Part shown: positions 1 through 5,710 of the stretch, piece by piece
Numbering within the stretch: position 1 is the first letter of the stretch
Layout: the number at the start of each line of letters is the position of its first letter
Source: Pseudomonadota bacterium
GTDB lineage: Bacteria; Desulfobacterota; Desulfarculia; Desulfarculales; JAHJDS01
DNA: 5,800 nt
Reading direction: 5' to 3'
Assembly (NCBI GenBank): GCA_018812395.1
Contig: JAHJDS010000091.1
Span: forward strand, 1 to 5,800
Notes under the pieces: generated by a model
The model's input: the letters and a program-made list of their open reading frames with translations, nothing else
What the model was told of the DNA's origin: nothing
The model's database searches: none
Program-made: the position numbers and the translations under genes

Positions 1-6
1 GGCGAG

Positions 7-101
7 GCCCCTCTGGACTCCCCCGCCGCTTAGGGGGCCGACCCCCGGGTACGCCTGCCGCGCCTGCGGCCCCCTAAGCGCGGGGCAATATCAAGAGGGG
101 C
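7..101. repeat. Nested inverted repeat (large hairpin) at the left edge
   Basis: An inner stem pairs 27-40 with 67-80: 14 perfect base pairs built on GCTTAGGGGGCCG and its complement, with a 26-nt GC-rich loop. An outer stem pairs GCCCCTCT at 7-14 with AGAGGGGC at 94-101. Together they fold into a long, very stable structure. No T-run follows either arm, so it is not a classical intrinsic terminator. It may still end transcription of a gene left of the window, or be one copy of a dispersed intergenic palindrome. The pairing is read directly from the sequence; the role is inference. Confidence 0.5.
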
Positions 102-262
102 TGCGCAAGCCCCCATTGACCCTGGGCGCAGGGGCGGAGCAACCCGCAACATAAAGACAATCTTATTCCTTTAATCAATGGATATGCACGGTGGGGCGCG
201 GCTCCATGCTACATTGACAGGCGCGGCGGCGCACCGAGAATCACGCCCGTGCGGCCTAACAC
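102..262. other. Intergenic stretch with no recognised gene
   Basis: I see no ORF with a ribosome binding site or family resemblance on either strand here, and no tRNA-like cloverleaf. The only structure is a small stem-loop, CCCTG at 120-124 pairing with CAGGG at 129-133. Around 150-185 the sequence is more AT-rich than its surroundings. The stretch lies upstream of the strong promoter at 269-297 and may simply be spacer or upstream promoter DNA. Confidence 0.4.
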
Positions 263-310
263 CTCAGTTTGACAAAGGGGGCGGCTGAGCCTATAATTGA
301 AAACGCTCAG
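263..310. promoter_or_regulatory. Candidate operator half-sites around the promoter
   Basis: CTGAGC (285-290) and its exact complement GCTCAG (305-310) flank the -10 box symmetrically with 14 bp between them. A third related half-site, CTCAG (263-267), sits just upstream of the -35 box and is inverted relative to 285-289. Their centres are about 20-22 bp apart, roughly two helical turns, as expected for a repressor bound to one face of the DNA across the promoter. The short sites could arise by chance. I do not recognise the motif; it is not the GntR/LldR TGGT-ACCA type. Confidence 0.3.
269..297 (+). promoter_or_regulatory. Consensus sigma-70 promoter of the dehydrogenase gene
   Basis: The -35 box TTGACA (269-274) and the -10 box TATAAT (292-297) both match consensus at all six positions and are separated by exactly 17 bp. 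Transcription would start near 304, giving a leader of about 130 nt before the ATG at 435. No UP-element-like A/T tract is obvious upstream. A fully consensus promoter implies strong basal transcription, so control would probably act by repression or in the leader. The boxes are seen directly; activity is inferred. Confidence 0.82.
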
Positions 311-424
311 GGGGGGAAGCCGCCTTCTACTATTTCGCCTTCCATATTTTTCGAGCCTTTCCCGACATCGCATCCGTGTATCACCCCGGTGTATCTGTCC
401 TTTTCCAGTTGTGAAAATAATCAC

Positions 425-430
425 GAGGGG
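425..430 (+). promoter_or_regulatory. Ribosome binding site fixing the ATG at 435
   Basis: GAGGGG lies 4 nt upstream of the ATG at 435 (GAGG is 6 nt away), a good Shine-Dalgarno position. The reading frame stays open upstream to a TTG at 297, but that codon overlaps the -10 box, so an upstream start is not credible. The ATG at 435 is therefore the start. Confidence 0.75.
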
Positions 431-434
431 CGCC

Positions 435-2621
435 ATGGCCAAAAAAACTACCACCAAGAAAACCGCCGCCCAGGCCGTTACCAAAAAAATCGCCTCCCCG
501 AAAACCGTCGCCAAAAAAAAGCCGGCTAAAAAGGCGGTTTACGGCAAGATCACCAGGGACATCGTCAAAAGCCTGGGGGCCATCGTCGGCCCGGAGAACG
601 TCAAGTCGTCCCGGGTTGACTGCCTGGCCTACTCGCGGGACATGTCGGTGCATGAGGCCGCGCCCGACTGTATCGTCTTCCCGACGACCAGGGAGCAGGT
701 TGCGGCCGTGGCCAAGCTGGCCCACAAGCACCGGATCCCGATCGTGCCCCGGGGCGCAGGCACCAGCGTGACCGGGGCGGCCCTGTCGCCCCTGGGCGGG
801 ATCCTGCTGGACCTGATGCGGATGAACCGGGTGGTGGAGATCAACAAGGCCGATCACTACGCCGTGGTCGAGCCGGGGGTGGTCTGCAACGCCCTGAACG
901 CCGTGCTGGGCCCGGACTTCTTCTTCCCGCCCGATCCGGGCTCGGCGCCGATCTGCACCATCGGCGGCATGATCTCGACCAACGCCTCGGGGGTGCGGGC
1001 GGTCAAGTACGGCACCACCCGGGAGTACGTCAAGGGCCTGGAGGTGGTCCTGGCCGACGGAAAAATCCTGGAGGTCGGCACCATCGCCCCCAAGACGGCG
1101 GCCGGGTACGAGCTGGCCCAGCTCTTCGCCCAATCCGAGGGCACCCTGGGGATCATCACCCGGGCCACGGTCAAGATCATGCCCAAGCCCGAGTACATGA
1201 TCTTCGGCCAGCTCAACTTCACGGACATCGACTCGGCCGGCCAGGCGGTGGAGAAGATGCTGACCTCGGGCCTGCCCATCTCGACCTGCGAGATCCTGGA
1301 CAGCGTCTCCCTGGACGTCATGCGCCACAAGGTGGACATCGACCCGTCGATCAACTGCCAGTTGTTCATGATCCTGGACGGCGACAAGAGCCAGGTTTTG
1401 GATCAGGTCGAGGCGGTCAACAGGGTGGCCGAGGAGTTCGGCGTCATCAGCAAGTCGTGGACCGACGACCCGGCCGAAGGGGCCAAACTGTCCGCCGCCC
1501 GGCAGGGTCTGGTCCCGGCCATGAGCCGTCTCAAGCCCGGCTACCGCCTGATCCCCATGGTCGAGGACTTCGGGTTCCCCATCACCAAGATCCCGGCGGT
1601 GATCAAGCGCATCCAGGAGATCGGCCAAAAACACGATTTCCCCATCGCCACCTTCGGCCACATCGGCGACGGGAACCTGCACGCCACGTTCATCATGGAC
1701 CCGCGCAACAAGGCCGAGTGGGACGTCGTCAAAAAGATCAGCCACGAGTTCATCGACCTGACCATCGAGTTCGAGGGGACGCTGACCGCCGAACACGGCG
1801 AGGGCATGGCCAAGGCCCCGTTCATCCACCGCGAACTGGCCCTGGGACTCGACCTGATGAAAAAGGTCAAAAAGGCGCTCGATCCCCGGAGCATCCTCAA
1901 CCCGGCCAAGATGGGCCATGAGGGATCGATCACCGACATCTACGACAGGTCCGGGTTCGACAAATTCATCAAGAGGCCGGACGCCATCCGGTCCTTCGGC
2001 CCGAAGGTGGACAACGAGATCCTGGCCTGCATCCAGTGCGGCTTCTGCCGGGCCGGGTGCCCGACCTTCTCCCAGACCACCCTCGAGTCTTTAAACGCCC
2101 GGGGCCGGGTGACCCTGGCCTTCAATCTGCTGAAAAACTCGATCAAGCCGAGCAAGGCCCTGGCCGAGCGGCTGTACCAGTGCTTGCTCTGTCTCAACTG
2201 CAAGTACGTCTGTCCGGCCGGGGTGGACCTGTCGACCATCGTTCAGGCGGCGCGGCAGCGCCTGGCCGAGGCGGGCTACATGCCCCAGGTCTTCAAGGAC
2301 GTCATCCCGGACATGGTCAAACTGGGCAATCCTTTTGGCCAGCCCAAGCAGACCAGAATTGATTCCTATCCCGACCCCTGGCCGAAAAAGGACACGGCCG
2401 AGACGTTGTTCCACATCGGCTGCGTGGGCTCTTACAACGACGTCCGGGTGGTGCCGGCGATGATGAAAATTTTTGAGGCGGCCGGCGAGGACTTCACGGC
2501 CCTGGGGAGCGAGGAGCACTGCTGTGGGCTGCTGGCCTACTTGACCGGTGACATCAAGACCTTCAACAAGTGGTCGACCGGAACCTCAAGAATTTTGAGG
2601 CCCTGGGGGCCAAGCGTCTGA
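435..2621 (+). CDS. FAD-binding / (Fe-S) 2-hydroxyacid dehydrogenase (glycolate or D-lactate type, GlcD-GlcF fusion), N-terminal 728 residues before a frameshift
   Basis: The intact locus spans 435-3130, about 898 residues after frame correction. Family knowledge: such enzymes oxidise glycolate or D-lactate at FAD and pass electrons through [4Fe-4S] clusters toward quinone, usually at the inner membrane face. Residues 1-38 form a Lys/Ala/Thr-rich tail with no acidic residue. About 77-215 is the FAD_binding_4 (PCMH) fold, including PRGAGTSVTG (105-114) and the PPDPGS-TIGGMISTNASG region (165-186). About 250-493 is the FAD-oxidase C domain, with GHIGDGNLH (408-416), TAEHGEG (451-457) and LDPRSILNPAKM. 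Two ferredoxin motifs follow: C532/C535/C538/C542 and C583/C586/C589/C593. The first CCG (CCG/heterodisulfide-reductase-like) domain begins at C663 with HCCG at 695-698, and is cut when the frame runs into a TGA at 2619. There is no signal peptide or membrane segment. Substrate cannot be fixed from sequence: glycolate, D-lactate or another 2-hydroxyacid all fit. Confidence 0.9.
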   Translation: MAKKTTTKKTAAQAVTKKIASPKTVAKKKPAKKAVYGKITRDIVKSLGAIVGPENVKSSRVDCLAYSRDMSVHEAAPDCIVFPTTREQVAAVAKLAHKHRIPIVPRGAGTSVTGAALSPLGGILLDLMRMNRVVEINKADHYAVVEPGVVCNALNAVLGPDFFFPPDPGSAPICTIGGMISTNASGVRAVKYGTTREYVKGLEVVLADGKILEVGTIAPKTAAGYELAQLFAQSEGTLGIITRATVKIMPKPEYMIFGQLNFTDIDSAGQAVEKMLTSGLPISTCEILDSVSLDVMRHKVDIDPSINCQLFMILDGDKSQVLDQVEAVNRVAEEFGVISKSWTDDPAEGAKLSAARQGLVPAMSRLKPGYRLIPMVEDFGFPITKIPAVIKRIQEIGQKHDFPIATFGHIGDGNLHATFIMDPRNKAEWDVVKKISHEFIDLTIEFEGTLTAEHGEGMAKAPFIHRELALGLDLMKKVKKALDPRSILNPAKMGHEGSITDIYDRSGFDKFIKRPDAIRSFGPKVDNEILACIQCGFCRAGCPTFSQTTLESLNARGRVTLAFNLLKNSIKPSKALAERLYQCLLCLNCKYVCPAGVDLSTIVQAARQRLAEAGYMPQVFKDVIPDMVKLGNPFGQPKQTRIDSYPDPWPKKDTAETLFHIGCVGSYNDVRVVPAMMKIFEAAGEDFTALGSEEHCCGLLAYLTGDIKTFNKWSTGTSRILRPWGPSV
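2552..2618 (+). other. Frameshift zone (-1) inside the dehydrogenase gene
   Basis: Family-like sequence continues across this zone only if the frame changes by -1. The upstream frame stops at 2619-2621, and the downstream frame has a stop at 2549-2551, so the change must fall between. The best site is at 2568-2571. Reading AAC AAG GTG GTC GAC with one extra G gives N-K-V-V-D-R-N-L, which joins LTGDIKTFNK smoothly to the expected RNL-NFEALGAKR of the CCG domain. A lost G in a GG pair is the simplest explanation, either as a mutation or as a sequencing/assembly error. No X-XXY-YYZ slippery heptamer is present, which argues against programmed frameshifting. Confidence 0.85.
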
Positions 2622-3130
2622 TCTCGACCTGCGCCGGCTGCTATCGGACCTACGGCGAGCTCTACCCCGAGCACGGTCGAGACACCGGGATGGAAGTCGC
2701 CCATGCGGTGCAGTACATCGATCGACTCATCGCCGAGGGCCGCCTCCAATTCAAGGCGGACGCCAAGCCGGTCAAGGTGGCCTATCACGATCCGTGCGAT
2801 CTGGGCCGACACATGCAGGTCTATGACGAGCCGCGGCGTATTTTAGAGGCCCTGCCCGGGGTGGAGTTGGTCGAGTTCCCGAAAAATAGGAACCTGGCGG
2901 CCTGCTGCGGCGGCGGGGGCGGGGTCAAGGCCTTTGACAACCCGCTGAGTCAGGACATCGCGGTTGAAAGAGTGAAGGAGGCCCTGAGCGTCGGGGCCGA
3001 GGTGATCACCTCGGCCTGCCAGTCGTGCAAGAGCAACCTCAACCAGGGCGCGGCTTTGGCCCGTAAGCAAAAGTTGGGCAAGGTCCGGGTGGTGGACATC
3101 ACCGAGTTGGTGGTCAAGCGTTTGGCCTGA
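2570..3130 (+). CDS. C-terminal part of the frameshifted FAD/(Fe-S) dehydrogenase (CCG domains, GlcF-like)
   Basis: This frame carries the end of the same enzyme, residues 713-898 of the corrected protein. It starts inside the first CCG domain, whose closing motif CAGCY is at 733-737. The second CCG domain has HDPCDLGR (C788), the paired cysteines of LAACCGGGGG (824-825) and CQSCK (862-866), which ends the usual pattern. In this family the CCG cysteines bind a cluster or form the quinone/disulfide-reducing part of the electron path. The GTG at 2570 is only a formal start: no Shine-Dalgarno sequence stands before it and the protein would begin in mid-domain. It is a fragment, not an independent gene. 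Its motifs and codon use look unspoiled and no second lesion is visible, which suggests the frameshift is very recent or a sequencing error. The stop is TGA at 3128-3130. Confidence 0.85.
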   Translation: MVDRNLKNFEALGAKRLISTCAGCYRTYGELYPEHGRDTGMEVAHAVQYIDRLIAEGRLQFKADAKPVKVAYHDPCDLGRHMQVYDEPRRILEALPGVELVEFPKNRNLAACCGGGGGVKAFDNPLSQDIAVERVKEALSVGAEVITSACQSCKSNLNQGAALARKQKLGKVRVVDITELVVKRLA

Positions 3131-3171
3131 GGTTCGGGGGGGACCGACGACCCCTGGGATAAACTAAAATT

Positions 3172-3208
3172 AGGGGGCCCGCCCCCTTTTTTGGGGAGGG
3201 GGCGGGCC
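3172..3208. terminator. Intrinsic terminator with two alternative hairpins between convergent genes
   Basis: On the plus strand, AGGGGG (3172-3177) pairs with CCCCCT (3182-3187) over a CCCG loop, followed directly by a T6 run (3187-3192): a classical Rho-independent terminator about 45 nt after the dehydrogenase stop. A competing, longer perfect stem pairs GGCCCGCCCCC (3176-3186) with GGGGGCGGGCC (3198-3208). Read on the minus strand, this longer stem is followed by CCCTAATTTTAG, so it could also help end transcription of the PAS gene arriving from the right. The stems are seen directly; two-way use is inference. Confidence 0.75.
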
Positions 3209-3223
3209 TGGCCGTAACGACTC

Positions 3224-3236
3224 GATCCGGCGGATC
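3224..3236. repeat. Short perfect palindrome GATCCG-G-CGGATC
   Basis: Six bases on each side of a central G are exactly complementary. It lies in the 3' gap of the convergent genes, about 67 bp past the stop of the PAS gene. No T-run follows on either strand, so it is not a terminator on its own. It could be a minor stem in the 3' end of the PAS transcript or a chance palindrome. Confidence 0.25.
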
Positions 3237-3302
3237 CCGTGAAAAGACGATTTGGGTCAAGGGCCGGTTAAGCTATTTATGGGGTGGATCGATAATGGCT
3301 GG

Positions 3303-5498
3303 TTACTCCTTACCCGCGGAGACATCAATTTCGTCAAGATAGTCGGGATAAAGTCTCTTGAAGCAATCCGGACAGATGCCGTGACTGAATTCGGCGTCGG
3401 AATGTTCGCGAACGTAAACCTCGACCTGCTTCCAGAATCCTTTGTCGTCGCGAATTTTTTTACACGACGAGCAAATGGGGATCAGGCCCCGCAGGGTCTT
3501 GACGTTGGCCAAGGCGGCCCGAAGTTCCCCGATCAACCGTTCCCTTTCCTTTTCAGCCTGTTTGCGGTCGGTGATGTCCTGCGAAACCGAAATGATGAAG
3601 GTCTCTTCTCCCAGGGATACGACCTCGCTGGAAAACAAGGTGTCCAGGATCTGTCCCGCTTTGGTGCGTCTGGTGGCCTCGACGTTGTGGACCGTTCCCT
3701 TGGCCCTGATCGAATCAACGATTCTGGCCCGATCCTCGGGATCGGGCCAAGTCTCCAGTTCAATGGAAGTCCGGCCGATGACCTCTGCTCTCGAGTAGCC
3801 GGTGGTTCTGAGAAACTCTTCGTTGACCTCGACGTAGCGCCCGTCTTCCAGCGAACTGATGACCACCCAGACCGGGGTTTGTCGGAAGGCCTTGGAGAAC
3901 TTTTCCTCTGACAGCCTCAAGGCCTCCTCGGCGTTTTTTCTTTCCGTGATGTCGGTGAGCAAGTTCAAACTCGCCGGTCGACCATTCCAGTCTATGGCCA
4001 CCGCATTCACCTCGACCCATCTCTCGGTCCCATCCTTGGTTCGAATCCGGTACCGGTTTTGGCCGGGCACATCTTCACCCTGTATCCTTTTTGTGTGCCG
4101 CTCATACACTGATTCACGATCATCGGGATGGATGAAGTCAAGAAACGGCCGGGACATCAACTCGTCTTTGGTCCAGCCCGAGATCTTCTCCGCGGTCGAA
4201 TTGGCAAAGACAACATAATCGCCCTGGGCCACCATGACGCCCTCGGCGGCCGTTTCCACCAGGAGCCGGTATCGCCGCTCGCTGGCTCGAAGCGCAAGTT
4301 CGGACTTCTCGCGCTCGACAAAAAGCTGGTCCAGTTCGCCTTTGATCAATCGCAAGGCGTCGAACACCGACTTGAAGGGATGGTCCGGCCCCAGATCCTG
4401 GCCGAAATCAATGCCATTTGCTTCCCAGTTGATCCCGCCGATGTAATGAAGCAACTGCTGAGAATATTTTTCAAGATCACCTGAAACACCGCCGTCGTCG
4501 GCAAACATCGTCGAGATCTGATTGAACTCCTCCCGGGGCATCCGGGCCTTGTCAACGGACACAATCCGCCAGGCCTCATCCCAGTCCCGGGCCATACCGA
4601 TCCTGAAGGGCATGAACGGCGCGCCCATTCGGGCGGCGGTGCGGATGAACCAGTTGGCCCCGTAAAACACGTATAGCCGGAGCGGCCGGTCTTCATGCCA
4701 CCTTTTGAGCAAGTCCATGTACTTCTGGCGGGCCCGGCGATTAGCGCCCTCGAGGTCGGTCACGCCGGCCACGACGTACCTGAAGTCGTCCGATGGAATC
4801 AATGACGAGGCCATCTCCCGGACCAAATCCTCGATGGACCCGACGTGCTCCTCGGTCATATAGCCGGTCGAGACCGAATGGAGGACGTCTGCGTCGATGA
4901 TCTCGAATCGAGTGGAAAAGTCGTCGAAATCCAGACGCCATTCCTCCCGGGCAATGGTGACGGGGGGGAGGTGGGCGGCGGCCTGGTCGGCCTTCGGGGA
5001 CCCCGGTCCTTCCGACGACAGCAGGCTCAGGGCCAAATGCATGGCTTCGCCGTAATCACGGGCGATTTTCACCGGGTAATTGACCAGCTTCAGCCGGATG
5101 CCCAGCCGAATGGCCATTTCAAAGACCGGCGTGGCGCCCAGGTAAACCAGGCCGACGATCTGGTCGGTGCTTTTCAAAAACCGGACATATTCCCGGCGGG
5201 CCGCCAGGGACATGCCTCTGAGGTTGGAAGAATCGCCTATCTCGACGATCTTTCGATTGTCGGGGAAGGCATCGGACATCACCTTCCGAATCAGGTCCAC
5301 CGCCTTTTCCAGATCGGGCAAAGTGGCGTAGCCGGTCGGTTGCGACATGAGGATATGGTCGCCTATCCGGCTGTAGGTCATCCGAAAGCCCTCGCCCAGA
5401 GGGACATCCGTCCACTCGGGCCGGCGCAGGACGGGCAGCCCGGTCACCGGACAAATGAGGTTTTGGGTCGCCTGGTCAAGGCTGCTGATTAAATTCAT
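3303..5498 (-). CDS. PAS-PAS signalling protein with tandem N-terminal STAS-like domains and a C-terminal zinc-ribbon tail
   Basis: This 731-residue protein has no signal peptide or membrane span and should be cytoplasmic. Residues about 36-160 and 187-316 are two copies of one alpha/beta domain sharing the pattern (L.G)...AR..Y...LK...L.Y.GA......A.R.G......ARD..EA. The predicted strand/helix order recalls SpoIIAA/STAS-like folds, but I do not recognise a named family. About 320-405 is a linker ending in a charged helix (ELDQLFVEREKSELALRASE) that may form a coiled coil. PAS domain 1 is about 404-520 and PAS domain 2 about 529-645, both ending in the typical D-I-T-(E/D)-R-K-(N/Q)-A-E linker. 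After a short helix, residues 671-720 hold C676-x2-C679 and H706, C709-x2-C712, a likely zinc ribbon seen at the end of many deltaproteobacterial PAS, GAF or receiver proteins. No histidine kinase, GGDEF, EAL, HTH or methyl-accepting segment is present, so the output is unknown. Start ATG 5498 has a strong GGAGGT. Confidence 0.88.
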   Translation of the reverse strand: MNLISSLDQATQNLICPVTGLPVLRRPEWTDVPLGEGFRMTYSRIGDHILMSQPTGYATLPDLEKAVDLIRKVMSDAFPDNRKIVEIGDSSNLRGMSLAARREYVRFLKSTDQIVGLVYLGATPVFEMAIRLGIRLKLVNYPVKIARDYGEAMHLALSLLSSEGPGSPKADQAAAHLPPVTIAREEWRLDFDDFSTRFEIIDADVLHSVSTGYMTEEHVGSIEDLVREMASSLIPSDDFRYVVAGVTDLEGANRRARQKYMDLLKRWHEDRPLRLYVFYGANWFIRTAARMGAPFMPFRIGMARDWDEAWRIVSVDKARMPREEFNQISTMFADDGGVSGDLEKYSQQLLHYIGGINWEANGIDFGQDLGPDHPFKSVFDALRLIKGELDQLFVEREKSELALRASERRYRLLVETAAEGVMVAQGDYVVFANSTAEKISGWTKDELMSRPFLDFIHPDDRESVYERHTKRIQGEDVPGQNRYRIRTKDGTERWVEVNAVAIDWNGRPASLNLLTDITERKNAEEALRLSEEKFSKAFRQTPVWVVISSLEDGRYVEVNEEFLRTTGYSRAEVIGRTSIELETWPDPEDRARIVDSIRAKGTVHNVEATRRTKAGQILDTLFSSEVVSLGEETFIISVSQDITDRKQAEKERERLIGELRAALANVKTLRGLIPICSSCKKIRDDKGFWKQVEVYVREHSDAEFSHGICPDCFKRLYPDYLDEIDVSAGKE

Positions 5499-5502
5499 TC
5501 GG

Positions 5503-5508
5503 ACCTCC
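5503..5508 (-). promoter_or_regulatory. Ribosome binding site of the PAS protein gene
   Basis: The minus strand reads GGAGGT, then four bases, then ATG at 5498-5496. This near-perfect Shine-Dalgarno sequence fixes the start. No convincing promoter is seen in the 160 bp upstream. A TATAAA on the minus strand (plus 5531-5536) could be a -10 box, but I find no -35 match at a normal distance. Confidence 0.75.
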
Positions 5509-5659
5509 GCCTGCGGTAAGGGCCAGGCGTTTTATAAAAAGACCGGGCCATGACGAACGATCCGGACCGTCCGTTTGGTGGCGAGTGAATGATGGCGCGC
5601 GGGTGGCGGTTAACCTCGACCAGGTCTATCACCTCAAGCTCGGCGGCCAATCGGTCTCT

Positions 5660-5685
5660 AGCAGGCTGTTGAAAAACGGCCTGCT
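5660..5685. repeat. 11-bp stem closed by a GAAA loop, inside the candidate mobile element
   Basis: As RNA from the plus strand, AGCAGGCUGUU (5660-5670) pairs with AACGGCCUGCU (5675-5685), with one U-G wobble, and is closed by the four-base loop GAAA (5671-5674), a stable GNRA tetraloop. G-U and C-G pairs can lengthen the stem outward toward 5656 and 5689. No T-run follows, so it is not a terminator. Confidence 0.5.
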
Positions 5686-5688
5686 GGG

Positions 5689-5710
5689 GGCGGGACATGG
5701 AGGTCCCGCC
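5689..5710. repeat. 8-bp GC-rich hairpin next to the GNRA hairpin
   Basis: GGCGGGAC (5689-5696) pairs exactly with GTCCCGCC (5703-5710) around a 6-nt loop. It starts only 3 nt after the preceding hairpin, so the two would stack as a double stem-loop, an arrangement usual for REP-like or MITE-type elements. No T-run follows on either strand. Confidence 0.45.

Noticed and set aside
214..241. Second promoter-like pair, TTGACA (214-219) and GAGAAT (236-241)
   Set aside because: The -35 box is perfect but the -10 box matches only 4 of 6 positions at 16 bp spacing, and a full-consensus promoter lies just downstream.
378..395. Dyad GTATCACC-CC-GGTGTATC in the leader
   Set aside because: Only four consecutive pairs form at the centre and the outer positions mismatch. 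It is too weak to call an operator or stem-loop.
297..434. Upstream extension of the dehydrogenase frame (46 extra residues from a TTG at 297)
   Set aside because: The TTG overlaps the -10 box of the consensus promoter, has no ribosome binding site, and the extension resembles no protein. The ATG at 435 has a good Shine-Dalgarno.
381..1919. Long minus-strand open frame (512 codons) opposite the dehydrogenase
   Set aside because: It is the mirror of a GC-rich gene with strong codon bias. The translation is low-complexity (D/G/H/L/R/V-rich) with no domain, and the opposite frame carries clear family motifs.
2552..2618. Programmed -1 ribosomal frameshifting as the reason for the split gene
   Set aside because: No X-XXY-YYZ slippery heptamer is present in the overlap, no obvious downstream pseudoknot was seen, and family members are normally encoded in one frame. 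A simple G deletion explains the sequence.
3252..3911. Plus-strand open frame (219 codons) opposite the PAS gene
   Set aside because: It is antisense to the second PAS domain and zinc ribbon, whose family motifs are unambiguous. Its own translation shows no recognisable domain or ribosome binding site.
4845..5492. Plus-strand open frame (215 codons) opposite the N-terminal repeats of the PAS protein
   Set aside because: It is a shadow of the real minus-strand gene: the two N-terminal repeats on that strand align with each other, showing protein-level constraint there.
5531..5559. Sigma-70 promoter for the PAS gene on the minus strand (TATAAA with TCGTCA upstream)
   Set aside because: The candidate boxes are only 14 bp apart and the -35 is a 4-of-6 match, so the pair is not credible.
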